A program made the translations under genes and the position numbers. DNA of 64,000 nucleotides from Microbacterium sp. (lineage in GTDB: Bacteria > Actinomycetota > Actinomycetes > Actinomycetales > Microbacteriaceae): assembly GCF_017305435.1 (NCBI RefSeq), contig NZ_JAFKIP010000002.1, forward strand, positions 582,758-646,757, read 5' to 3'. Position 1 is the first letter of the stretch; each line of letters opens with the position of its first letter. Shown piece after piece: positions 17,895 to 25,336 of the stretch. The notes under the pieces are model-generated. The model saw only the letters and a program-made list of their open reading frames with translations, had not been told where the DNA came from and made no database searches.

Positions 17895-18784
17895 GAGATC
17901 ACCTGCCCGCTGAGCGAGCGGGATGCTGAGCTGCCACCACTGATGCGAAAGGGCGGCGTCTGCCCCACCACCGTTCGGTACGCAGACCGGATGGTCGTCA
18001 GGATCTCAGCCTGATGCAACCCCGCGTGCTCCGCAGCAGGCCCGAGTAGGTTGCGCGCGCTCTGATCAGTGACGCCGTTCTCGGCGAGCCGGCATGCGGC
18101 CCAGTACAGGGCGCGGTTCCGCTCGCCCTCAGCCCGTGCGGCCAGCCACGCCGCGAGACGCTCCGCGTCAACATCGCGGCGTGTCTCCACAGGCCTCGTC
18201 GCAGCAGGGGTCGGCCTCGGGTCGAGAAACTGTCGAAGCGCTGATCCGTCGATTGACACGGCGTGCCCGCGTCCGGCGCCGATCAGCTCATACGCAGACC
18301 GGTTGCCTTCGAAAAGCACTTGCGACGGCGGCACGATGACGTAGCCGCCCTCACCCCGGAAGTCGATGCCGGCGCGGGCGGCCTGCCACGATGCCTGAAC
18401 GCGATCAGGGTCTGCGGGGTAGTAGGCGTGCATCCCACCGGATGCCGTCTTCACCAGCGCCTGCCAGCGATCCACGAGACCTTCCCGGCGAGCGAGCTCG
18501 AAGGCAGCGAATCCGCGCACCCGCCCGTGCACATCGATGTCTACGACCTCGACGGCGGAAGCTCGCCCGGTCGGCATGCCGATGTTCGCTTCGGGCCATC
18601 GAGACCACCATCGGGCGATCTGGCGGTCGTCGGAGGTCGCGTCGCGGAACCCGTGCTCTGTGAGCGGCCGCTTCTCCGCTGGCTTGCAGGGGAAGATCGG
18701 GACTCCTGCCGCAGCGAATCGAGCGGCGCCTTCCCGCGGCGAGAGGCCGATCATTCCGGCGAACAGGGCGAGGGTGTCCATCAC
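17891..18784 (-). CDS. Bifunctional DNA primase/polymerase (prim-pol)
   Basis: 297 residues. The AEP prim-pol domain spans about 15-205, with the motif IFPCKPAEKRPLTEHGF, the catalytic acidic pair in VEVVDIDVHG, the GGMHAYY histidine motif and GIDFRGEGGYVIVPPS. A shorter helical C-terminus (about 210-297) resembles the primase C-terminal domain. It probably primes synthesis of the complementary strand after transfer or during element replication. No helicase domain is fused, so it is shorter than many plasmid prim-pols. Confidence 0.9.
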   Translation of the reverse strand: MMDTLALFAGMIGLSPREGAARFAAAGVPIFPCKPAEKRPLTEHGFRDATSDDRQIARWWSRWPEANIGMPTGRASAVEVVDIDVHGRVRGFAAFELARREGLVDRWQALVKTASGGMHAYYPADPDRVQASWQAARAGIDFRGEGGYVIVPPSQVLFEGNRSAYELIGAGRGHAVSIDGSALRQFLDPRPTPAATRPVETRRDVDAERLAAWLAARAEGERNRALYWAACRLAENGVTDQSARNLLGPAAEHAGLHQAEILTTIRSAYRTVVGQTPPFRISGGSSASRSLSGQVIS

Positions 18785-19881
18785 AGATCCCGGGCCGAGA
18801 ACGCTGATTCGGGGGACGAGTTCCGAACCCTCACGCGGCGGACATCATCGAACTGTTCCACCGGGCCAGCAACGAGAGTCTGAAGTGCACCCCGCTGCGC
18901 TTCCCTCGTCAGACCCGGAGGGTCGCCCGAGCCGACTTGCATCGTGCGCAGCCCCTTGAGGATCGCGACCGCTGCCGTGCGGACTCGCTCACCGGTCGCT
19001 TGCACGACTTCCACCGGCGTCTTTCCCTCGACGGATGTTGCCCATGTCGCCACATACGGGATCGTGTAGCCCGATGTGTCGAGGCCGTGGGCCGCTCCGA
19101 TCATCAGAGCAACGGACTCCGCTTCGACTTCCCCGATCCCGCGGTGGAGTACGGCATCGGCGTTGTCAGGGCCGTGCAGCATCACGTGCGCCAGCTCGTG
19201 CGCCAAGGTCTTCGCACGCGCCGCGGGGTCTATGTCACCCCGAATGGCAACGCTTCGAGTGAGGTAGTCGGTCATGCCGTTGGCTCCGCCGAGAGCGCGA
19301 TCGCTCCCAACAATGCGCAGCGTGTACCCGTGTTCGCGTACGAGGGATGCAAGACCATCCCAGAGACCCTGTGGCGCCTCGCCCGCGAGCAAATGCGGAG
19401 TGTGGGCATGGGGGATCGGGACACCGCTCGTCTGCGAGGCATCCCATACGTATGCGGGCCGCACGCCCACCATCCGCGTGCGCACTTCGTCGTTGCGTCT
19501 CGGGGTCTCGCGAGGCGCAAGACGACGCCATGACTCGGCGACGTGTGGGGTGGGGGAGGCGAATCGCGCGAGGATCGGCGCAAAGATCAGGTAGCCGGTC
19601 TGGCCGCGGGCGACCGACCTCCCAAGCGTGCGCCATTGCCGGAACCCCGCGACGTACGTCGGCGTGGGCTCAGCGACCCTGCCCTGCTCGAACGCAGCAA
19701 GGTGCTGCACCCAGATGAGCATGGTGTTGTTGAACGAACGAGAGCGGAATCGCGCGGCGAACTCAAGAGCCTGCACCCAGTCGTTGCCCGTCACGAGCGT
19801 GCCCACGGCATCCGCCAGCTGAGCGTGCAGCCGTTCGAGCTTCGCCTCAGTGGAACCGACTGCGGGGGGTTGGTGTGTCAT
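18781..19881 (-). CDS. ArdC-like antirestriction protein with metallopeptidase motif
   Basis: 366 residues. The N-terminal ArdC-type ssDNA-binding domain spans about 15-125 (WVQALEFAARFRSRSFNNTM). A zincin domain carries HExxH in KTLAHELAHVMLHG (about 225-240) with a downstream glutamate (GEVEAESVA). ArdC proteins protect incoming conjugative DNA from host restriction. It is the first gene of the 16-kb leftward operon, behind a strong AAGGAGG ribosome site, which fits early expression in a recipient. Its promoter region carries the phased palindromes at 20111-20214. Confidence 0.87.
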   Translation of the reverse strand: MTHQPPAVGSTEAKLERLHAQLADAVGTLVTGNDWVQALEFAARFRSRSFNNTMLIWVQHLAAFEQGRVAEPTPTYVAGFRQWRTLGRSVARGQTGYLIFAPILARFASPTPHVAESWRRLAPRETPRRNDEVRTRMVGVRPAYVWDASQTSGVPIPHAHTPHLLAGEAPQGLWDGLASLVREHGYTLRIVGSDRALGGANGMTDYLTRSVAIRGDIDPAARAKTLAHELAHVMLHGPDNADAVLHRGIGEVEAESVALMIGAAHGLDTSGYTIPYVATWATSVEGKTPVEVVQATGERVRTAAVAILKGLRTMQVGSGDPPGLTREAQRGALQTLVAGPVEQFDDVRRVRVRNSSPESAFSARDL

Positions 19882-20140
19882 GGCGTGGGCACCTCCTTCT
19901 GATCAGCCGACAGAGCGGCTTCCTGTGGGAGGTACGCGCGATCTCACCGGAGCCGATGGGCGAGCGCGCGAACGACCGACCCGAGACGGTCGCATAACTG
20001 TTCACGCTCGCGCGGGGCGGCTTCACGAAATTCGGGCGCGCCCGCAGGCCGGCTGTGTGGGGGTGGAGTGCCGACAAGTCCTCTGTACCGTCCCCGGCGA
20101 TGACCTCCTCTTTGAGCATGCTCAAATGGCTTTGGAGTTG

Positions 20141-20169
20141 TTTCTAGCACCGACATTGATCATGCGCAA
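20141..20169 (-). promoter_or_regulatory. Predicted promoter of the conjugation operon
   Basis: On the minus strand a -35-like TTGCGC (20169-20164) and a -10-like TAGAAA (20146-20141) are separated by 17 bp. The -35 lies inside the degenerate palindrome 20155-20170, so occupancy of that site would block sigma access. Hexamers are only moderate matches to consensus. Confidence 0.45.
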
Positions 20170-20172
20170 CGG

Positions 20173-20201
20173 TTGATTTGAGCATGCCCAACGGGTACGT
20201 T
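20173..20201 (+). promoter_or_regulatory. Predicted promoter of the regulator-ImmA-DUF6545-hydrolase operon
   Basis: TTGATT (20173-20178) and TACGTT (20196-20201) are spaced by 17 bp. Palindrome three (20177-20192) fills the spacer and palindrome four (20199-20214) covers the -10 end and start point, a classic repression geometry. The transcript would have a leader of about 70 nt before ATG 20281. Confidence 0.5.
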
Positions 20202-20280
20202 GAGCATGCTCAACGCCCGTCGACGGGCGCTCACAAACGACAAGCCTTGCCTCACCCGAGGGGAAGGGTGGTCTACCGAA

Positions 20281-20703
20281 ATGACAGAAGACGAGAGCAA
20301 AGTGGCCGCGGAAGACCTCGCGAAACGCCTCAGGCTGCTTCTCGACGTCGCGATCACCGAGTCGGGTTCCGAACCGACCTACGCCCAGATCGCGGCGTTC
20401 CTCGAGAAGCGTGGGATCAACCTGTCGAGATCTCGATGGACATATATGGTCAACGGTCACCGCTACGTGCAAGACCCCGCGCTATTCGAAGGGCTCGCTG
20501 CGTTCTTCGACGTGGATGCCGCGTTCCTGCTCGGGGAGGACGGCGCAGCGACCCCGGACAAGGTCACCGCGCAGCTGGATCTTGTGCGAGCGATGCGAGC
20601 CGCGAAGGTGAAGTCCTATGCCGCGCGCACGCTGGGAGATATCTCCCCGAAGGCCCTTCAGGCGATCAGCAGATTCCTGGATGAGGAAATGACACACACC
20701 TGA
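20281..20703 (+). CDS. XRE/EspR-like helix-turn-helix regulator
   Basis: 140 residues. The helical N-terminal domain (about 20-85) includes SEPTYAQIAAFLEKRGINLS and RSRWTYMVNGHRYVQDPALF, an XRE-type helix-turn-helix of the sort found in EspR-like actinobacterial regulators. A helical C-terminal region (about 95-140) may dimerise. I chose ATG 20281, downstream of a GA-rich region; an upstream in-frame TTG lies inside palindrome four and is rejected. It is the first gene of the rightward operon and probably binds the palindrome array, controlling itself and the conjugation operon. Confidence 0.78.
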   Translation: MTEDESKVAAEDLAKRLRLLLDVAITESGSEPTYAQIAAFLEKRGINLSRSRWTYMVNGHRYVQDPALFEGLAAFFDVDAAFLLGEDGAATPDKVTAQLDLVRAMRAAKVKSYAARTLGDISPKALQAISRFLDEEMTHT

Positions 20704-20768
20704 GCAGTGCCCTTGCCGGTCCGTTGTGACCCCCCACCGGCACATGCTCCCCGGACGGGAGTGACATC

Positions 20769-21233
20769 GTGAATATCGAGCAGACCGTGCCGACGGCCGT
20801 CGCAGACCTTGCGCTGGGTAGCACCTTCACCTTTGACGATCTCGTTGGGGCAATCCAGGATCACCGGCAGCGCACACTCCGAATCGTGGAACTTGCGGAT
20901 CTCGGCGACCACGATGGCATCTGCGCGGTGTGGCTCATCACCGAGAACGAAGACCTCGTCCTTCACGCGCACAGCGACTCCGTCCTCCATCGCCAGCAGT
21001 TCGTCCTGCACGAGTTCGCCCACATGATCCTCGGGCATGGAGAAGACGACGAATGTTCGACGGAAGACTTCCTGCTTCCCGACATCCCCGCCCGGACTCG
21101 GCGTCGACTACTCACTCGTCAAGATTTGGACTCTCACACCGAGATCGCGGCGGAGGCCTTGGCTGATCATCTCGCTGCGGCGATCAGAGGATCGGTGTAC
21201 GGCGAATCGCGCTACCTCGAGATCTTCGGGTGA
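20769..21233 (+). CDS. ImmA/IrrE-family metallo-endopeptidase
   Basis: 154 residues from GTG 20769. The zincin motif HEFAHMILGH (about residues 81-90) matches the ImmA/IrrE (COG2856) family, with a distal acidic residue in EIAAEALADHLA. In ICEBs1 and phages, ImmA cleaves an XRE repressor to trigger excision or induction. Here it lies 65 bp after an XRE-like gene and directly before a membrane protein, so cleavage of the 20281 regulator is the natural hypothesis. No substrate evidence is present in the sequence itself. Confidence 0.85.
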   Translation: MNIEQTVPTAVADLALGSTFTFDDLVGAIQDHRQRTLRIVELADLGDHDGICAVWLITENEDLVLHAHSDSVLHRQQFVLHEFAHMILGHGEDDECSTEDFLLPDIPARTRRRLLTRQDLDSHTEIAAEALADHLAAAIRGSVYGESRYLEIFG

Positions 21234-22252
21234 TGCAGACCTTCGTCGCGGTGCTGATGTGGCTGCTCGTGGCGAGCCTGCTCATCTTGCGCCGCGGACG
21301 AGCCGAGCGGAGCATCACCTACGCGGCGATCACGATCGCGGTCGCGATGACGATCAACGTCGATGCGGTCTACCGCTTCATCGATGCACTCCTCGGCGGC
21401 TCGAATGTCGCCACCCTCATCGGGGACTGCGCGCTCATGGTCGGGATCTTCTTCCTTGGCCGAGGGATCATGAAAGCGGGGGAGTATCAGCCCGGCCCAG
21501 TTCGCATTGCGCTGGGCCCCGTTGCCCTCCTGGTTGCGCTGAGCGGCGTCGGGATCGCCTTTCTGCTCATCGACCGTGGCGCCACGACGACCAACTTCAT
21601 GATTGATCTCGGAGCGCAGCCTGCCGCAGCTGCGTACTCCATGATCCAGTTCACCTACTACGGGATCGTCGTTGGCACCATGGCAGTCCTCGCGAGTCGC
21701 CAGTATCGGCTGAGCGTTGGTCTACAGCGTCTGCCGGCCGGCTGTCTCGTCGTCGGCGCGATCCTCGGAGTCGCTCTCTGTGTCGTCGTCCTCATCATGG
21801 ACATCGCACACCTTTCCGGGCGTGCAGACGTGATGGCTGACGTGTCTATCGCGTATGGACCGCTTTACATGTTGACCTTCCTCTTCCTCTGCGTCGGACT
21901 CGCTGGGCAGCCGACAGCGCGCTACCTGAGCGCGCGCCGGAGGGCAGCGCGAACACGCACGCTCATCAAGGAACTGTCGCCCGCATGGCGAGCGGCGACG
22001 ATCGTTCGCCCGGGATTGAGTCAGACGGATGCCGCGTCCGTGCAAACCGATCGCCTCGAGGCGCAGCTGCATAGACAGGTCGTAGAGATTCGCGACGCGA
22101 TGATCGACCCGCGCGTGTCGTTCTCTCTCAGCGCAGATGACCGTCTCGTCCTTGAACGAGCGGAGCAGCATCTCCTCGGAACAGACGGAGCTCGACTTCA
22201 CCCGTCGTCTGCACCGGCCACACGGCGTAACTCTCAACGAGGGGCGGCATGA
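21233..22252 (+). CDS. MAB_1171c/DUF6545-type seven-helix membrane protein
   Basis: About 339 residues. Roughly seven hydrophobic helices lie in the first 235 residues (starting with MQTFVAVLMWLLVASLLILR). A cytoplasmic tail (about 245-339) contains the family-like segment HRQVVEIRDAMIDPRVSF. The layout matches the actinobacterial MAB_1171c (DUF6545) family, annotated only as putative transporter. ATG 21233 overlaps the protease stop (TGATG); GTG 21230 is an alternative. Coupled translation with the protease suggests a membrane sensor that controls it, but this is inference. Confidence 0.75.
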   Translation: MQTFVAVLMWLLVASLLILRRGRAERSITYAAITIAVAMTINVDAVYRFIDALLGGSNVATLIGDCALMVGIFFLGRGIMKAGEYQPGPVRIALGPVALLVALSGVGIAFLLIDRGATTTNFMIDLGAQPAAAAYSMIQFTYYGIVVGTMAVLASRQYRLSVGLQRLPAGCLVVGAILGVALCVVVLIMDIAHLSGRADVMADVSIAYGPLYMLTFLFLCVGLAGQPTARYLSARRRAARTRTLIKELSPAWRAATIVRPGLSQTDAASVQTDRLEAQLHRQVVEIRDAMIDPRVSFSLSADDRLVLERAEQHLLGTDGARLHPSSAPATRRNSQRGAA

Positions 22253-23403
22253 GAAACCCGATCGCGCTGGCAGGCGTGATGGCGGCCGCAGCGTCCCTAT
22301 CGTTGGGCCTCGGTTTGGTGATCACGCGGCGGCTGACCGCCCCTCCAGGCCCGCGCCGGTTCGAACTGGCCATCCGTGCTGTCGAACAAGATGGCGACCG
22401 GCGAGCAATCGTGCTCGATCGAACGCATCAAACTGAGTCCCCAGGTGAGTTTACTCTGCTGTTTCGAGGAGGCCAGTGGGTGCAGCTGTCTGCCGAGGTG
22501 CTTGATCGCGGGCCTCGGCGCCTCGCACGTGAAGTGACGGCAACTGCACCGGGCTTCACGCCGTCAGCCGACGAGCCCGCATCCTGGAGCGGCATCTACT
22601 TCATGACGCCCGTCGATGCGGGCCTCAGCGCCTACGACATTGCCATCCCCACTCCGTCGGGGCCCGCGCCAGCGTGGCGTATCGGTCGCAGCGACTCGCA
22701 GTCAACGAGGTGGGCAATCCACATCCATGGGCTCGGCAGCCCGCGAGCCGGAACACTGCGCGGTGTGCAAGTCACCACCGAGCTGGGCTACACGTCCCTC
22801 GTCGTCAGCTACAGGAACGATAGCGAAGGCCCAAGGCGCGGAACTGGTCGGTCAACCCTCGGCGCCACTGAAGTCGACGACGTCGACGCTGCGATCCAGT
22901 ACGCCATCGATCAGGGCGCGCGTCGCGTCGTTCTCTTCGGCTGGTCAATGGGAGCACAGGTCGCACTCCAACTCGCTGCACGGCCGCGTTACGGGCGGCT
23001 GATAGCCGGGCTCGTGCTTGAGTCGCCCGTTCTCGACTGGGTCGCGACGATCAAGGCGAACTGCGCTCGCGCCGGGCTGCCCGCCGCGGCAGGGCTCCTC
23101 GCCATCCCGTGGCTCACATCGCCTTTGCTCGCGCGCGCAATCGGCCTGCCCGGCACCATCCCTCTCGGCGATCTCGACTGGATCGCACGCGCGCAGGAGC
23201 TGGCAGCCCCTACTCTGATCCTCCACGGAACGAACGACGGCTCGGCGCCGTCGGCCCTCTCTCGCGAGCTCGCAGTGCTGCGTCCAGATCTCGTTCAACT
23301 CGAAATCTTCGACTCAGATCACACGATGACGTGGAACTCCGACCGAGAGCGTTGGCGGTCCACTGTTGCTGCCTGGCTTACTGCCAAGGTGACAGCTGAC
23401 TAA
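22249..23403 (+). CDS. Membrane-anchored alpha/beta hydrolase
   Basis: 384 residues. An N-terminal hydrophobic segment (about 5-27) would anchor or export the protein. The alpha/beta-hydrolase domain (about 150-380) shows the oxyanion-region HIHGLGS, nucleophile elbow GWSMGA (Ser catalytic), acid in HGTNDGSAPS and histidine in DSDHTMTW, a complete triad. It resembles alpha/beta hydrolases of the prolyl-oligopeptidase/esterase type. The ATG overlaps the membrane-protein stop by 4 bp, so it belongs to the same coupled operon. Substrate unknown; an envelope lipid or peptide is plausible. Confidence 0.82.
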   Translation: MRNPIALAGVMAAAASLSLGLGLVITRRLTAPPGPRRFELAIRAVEQDGDRRAIVLDRTHQTESPGEFTLLFRGGQWVQLSAEVLDRGPRRLAREVTATAPGFTPSADEPASWSGIYFMTPVDAGLSAYDIAIPTPSGPAPAWRIGRSDSQSTRWAIHIHGLGSPRAGTLRGVQVTTELGYTSLVVSYRNDSEGPRRGTGRSTLGATEVDDVDAAIQYAIDQGARRVVLFGWSMGAQVALQLAARPRYGRLIAGLVLESPVLDWVATIKANCARAGLPAAAGLLAIPWLTSPLLARAIGLPGTIPLGDLDWIARAQELAAPTLILHGTNDGSAPSALSRELAVLRPDLVQLEIFDSDHTMTWNSDRERWRSTVAAWLTAKVTAD

Positions 23404-23506
23404 TCCTGGCCCGCCGAAGCTCCCGCCTCGGTTGATCCGACCGGGGTGGAGAATACGCCTTTGTGCGTCAATCATCACCCGATTGTCGGTGAAGGCAGCG
23501 TAGTGA

Positions 23507-23626
23507 TTGCGAGCGGTTGCGAGCGGGCGAGAATCGCGGAATTACGCGGATCTTCGGTTGTGGAGAGTGGAGCCGCGGAGTTGTGCGCCCGGGCTTCCGC
23601 GGACTTTTTGCGGACTCGGTGCGGAC
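23507..23626. repeat. Short direct repeats in the hydrolase/CDF intergenic region
   Basis: The 277-bp spacer 23404-23680 lies between two convergent genes and has no credible gene. It contains a head-to-tail duplication of TTGCGAGCGG (23507-23516 and 23517-23526). It also has three GCGGAC copies at 23599, 23610 and 23621, spaced exactly 11 bp. The latter geometry, one helical turn per unit, resembles a regulator or origin binding site. No clear terminator hairpin with a T-run is visible. Confidence 0.4.
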
Positions 23627-23680
23627 AAGCATCTGACGGGACGGGCTACCGGCCGGGCCTCGTGCTTGACGGGGCACACG

Positions 23681-24322
23681 CTATTCCGATTTCATCTCAC
23701 TGAGGACCTCGAAGGGAGACTCGATGTCTCCGCGCCACGCTTCGATGCCTTCACGGACGGCGAGGGCTGCGACGACGAGCGCGGCGACAGAGTCGGCCCA
23801 CCACCATCCGAGAAGGCTGTTCAGAATCAGACCGATGAATACGGCGCCGGAGAGGTAGACACAGAGCAGTAGCTGCTTCGCGTCGGCGAGGACGCTCTTT
23901 GATCCCAGTTCCCGGCCCGTGCGCGGTTCATACCAGGCCAGCGCCGGCATCACCAGCAAGCTCAACGCGGTGATCGCGAGGCCGCGCGGACTGTGCTCGG
24001 GTGCGTCTCTCGAGACAAGACTTAATATCGCGTCGACGGTGACGTAGGCGGCGAGGGCGAAGAACGCCAGCCCGATCGCGCGAACCGTGGCCTTCTCCCA
24101 CCGCTCAGGGTCCTTCCGGGTGAACTGCCACGCCACCGCGACCGCCGAGAGCACTTCGACGACAGAGTCCAAACCGAACCCAATGAGGGCTGCAGAAGAA
24201 GCGAGCACACCCGCCCAGATCGCGATGACCGCTTCCAGCACGTTGTAGGTGATCGTGAAGGCGACGATGAACCGCACGCGACGATGCAGCCGCTCCCGTC
24301 GCTCAGGCGTGAGCGTCGTCAC
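23681..24322 (-). CDS. Cation diffusion facilitator (CDF) family transporter
   Basis: 213 residues from GTG 24322, which overlaps the sensor stop (GTGA). Five to six hydrophobic helices span the chain. The second helix carries the CDF-like motif GFGLDSVVEVLSAVAVAW (D in place of the usual HxxxD/DxxxD pattern, partly preserved), and a later helix has LLGWWWADSVAALVVA. It lacks the long cytoplasmic C-terminal domain, which is common in short actinobacterial members. With its CmtR-type sensor it probably exports Cd, Zn or Pb. Confidence 0.85.
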   Translation of the reverse strand: MTTLTPERRERLHRRVRFIVAFTITYNVLEAVIAIWAGVLASSAALIGFGLDSVVEVLSAVAVAWQFTRKDPERWEKATVRAIGLAFFALAAYVTVDAILSLVSRDAPEHSPRGLAITALSLLVMPALAWYEPRTGRELGSKSVLADAKQLLLCVYLSGAVFIGLILNSLLGWWWADSVAALVVAALAVREGIEAWRGDIESPFEVLSEMKSE

Positions 24323-24672
24323 GGTGCGACCTCGCAGCAGCCGGGAACCGTGCAGGATGCGTCGACGCACGGCGCGTTCTCATCGACCGCCAAGGTGACA
24401 TCCACGAGAGCGGTGAGCGCGACGGCCAGATGGCCATCAGCAATCTCATAGCGTGTCTGACGCCCCTCGGGCTCGGCGATCACGATGCCGCAGTCGCGAA
24501 GGCAGGTGAGGTGGTTGGAGACATTTGACCGGGACAGCTCGAGTTCGCGAGCGAGTACAGCCGGATAGCTCGGGCCGCCGAGCAGGGTCATCAGTATCCG
24601 CGATCGTGTCGGGTCGGCCATAGCCCGTCCCAGTCGATTCATGACATCCAGGCGATTCGCAATAGTCAGCAC
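24319..24672 (-). CDS. cmtR: CmtR-type ArsR/SmtB metal sensor (copy 1)
   Basis: 117 residues. The winged helix reads NRLGRAMADPTRSRILMTLL and SRSNVSNHLTCLRDCG; the latter holds the Cys-x3-Cys pair that, with a C-terminal cysteine (here ENAPCVDASC), forms the Cd/Pb site of Mycobacterium tuberculosis CmtR. Metal binding would release DNA and induce the downstream CDF exporter. The start is GTG 24672; a -10 box TATAGT sits exactly 6 bp upstream, so the mRNA is probably leaderless. Two close paralogues are at 52827-53189 and 61460-61819. Confidence 0.9.
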   Translation of the reverse strand: MLTIANRLDVMNRLGRAMADPTRSRILMTLLGGPSYPAVLARELELSRSNVSNHLTCLRDCGIVIAEPEGRQTRYEIADGHLAVALTALVDVTLAVDENAPCVDASCTVPGCCEVAP

Positions 24673-24684
24673 TCAATGACTATA
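24662..24684 (-). promoter_or_regulatory. CmtR copy 1 promoter and operator
   Basis: An inverted repeat ATAGTCA-N8-TGACTAT (24662-24683) straddles the start codon, and its outer arm contains the -10 hexamer TATAGT (24684-24679). Binding would block the promoter and the first codons at once. Related sequences occupy the same position at the other two CmtR genes. Confidence 0.7.
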
Positions 24685-24898
24685 CAGTGCTTGCTGTACC
24701 GACCGCACGTCTTCGCCGGGGACCAACGAGCCCACGCATCGCGCACACCTCAGCCGCGACCGTGCGACGGCGACACGGCCCCGGGGCCATCGACTATTGC
24801 GGGTTACCGTACCCCGGTTGAGTCTGCAAGGCCCTTACTGGGCGCGTGGCAAGCGGCTTACGTTACCGGCGTTCAAACCCCTTCGAAAGGAGACGGCC

Positions 24899-25303
24899 AT
24901 GACGGTCACCGAGGACATGCTGCGCACCTACCCGAAGAGTCTCGGGAATGTGGATGAGAGGGTGCTGGCGCGTTGTATCGACGCGTGTGTGGAGTGCGCG
25001 CAGGCCTGCACTGCGTGTGCGGACGCTTGCTTGAGCGAGGAGATGGTCGCGGAGCTGACGAAGTGCATTCGCACCAATCTGGATTGCGCCGACCTGTGCG
25101 CGGTCACGGCGCGCGTGCTGTCACGGCACACCGGGTACGACGCGAACATCACCCGCGCGGCCGTGGAGGCGTGCCGATCGGCGTGTAAAGCGTGCGCGGA
25201 CGAGTGCGAGCGCCATGCAGACATGCACGAGCACTGCCGTGTGTGCGCGGAATCATGCCGACGCTGCGAGCAGGCCTGTGAGGAACTGCTGCGCAGCCTG
25301 TAG
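24899..25303 (+). CDS. Four-helix-bundle copper-binding protein (Csp3/DUF326-like)
   Basis: 134 residues with 17 cysteines in repeated CxxxC-type spacing (CIDACVECAQACTACADACL, later CRSACKACADECE and CRVCAESCRRCEQACEELL). The pattern places Cys side chains down the core of a four-helix bundle, as in cytosolic copper storage proteins of the Csp3 type. No signal peptide, so it is cytosolic. The start is ATG 24899 after AAGGAG. It precedes the copper genes and would sequester Cu(I). The 226-bp spacer upstream has no gene. Confidence 0.88.
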   Translation: MTVTEDMLRTYPKSLGNVDERVLARCIDACVECAQACTACADACLSEEMVAELTKCIRTNLDCADLCAVTARVLSRHTGYDANITRAAVEACRSACKACADECERHADMHEHCRVCAESCRRCEQACEELLRSL

Positions 25304-25336
25304 AGAGTCACATCGAGCACAGAAGGGACGCCTCTG

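Larger units (their letters stand above)
20111..20214. repeat. Four 16-bp palindromic operator-like sites on a 22-bp grid
   Basis: Sites are at 20111-20126 (TTTGAGCATGCTCAAA, perfect palindrome), 20155-20170 (ATTGATCATGCGCAAC, degenerate), 20177-20192 (TTTGAGCATGCCCAAC, one arm altered) and 20199-20214 (GTTGAGCATGCTCAAC, perfect). Start-to-start distances are 44, 22 and 22 bp, about two helical turns per step, so all bound proteins would face the same side. The slot at 20133 shows no site. The last three overlap predicted promoter elements of both divergent operons. This is the layout of a cooperative operator, and the HTH protein at 20281 is the obvious candidate ligand. An iteron-type origin is the alternative. 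Confidence 0.85.
19882..20280. other. Divergent control region between the conjugation operon and the regulator operon
   Basis: The 399-bp spacer holds no convincing gene. From left to right it has the ardC ribosome site, about 220 bp of unremarkable sequence, then four palindromic sites with two divergent promoters, and a GA-rich stretch (GAGGGGAAGGG) before the regulator ATG. Short frames that begin inside the palindromes are not credible genes. Confidence 0.75.

Noticed and set aside
4271-19902. Many long plus-strand open frames opposite the conjugation operon
   Set aside because: They are high-GC antisense shadows with Arg/Pro/Ala-rich, low-complexity translations, no ribosome sites and no recognisable domains; the minus-strand frames carry clear motifs and 4-bp couplings.
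19847-20125. Minus-strand frame starting inside the first palindrome
   Set aside because: It begins at a TTG in the palindrome, covers the ardC start and shows no domain; the sequence is better explained as an operator.
23446-23872. Open frames in the hydrolase/CDF spacer
   Set aside because: No ribosome site or recognisable product; they run into the opposite CDF gene.
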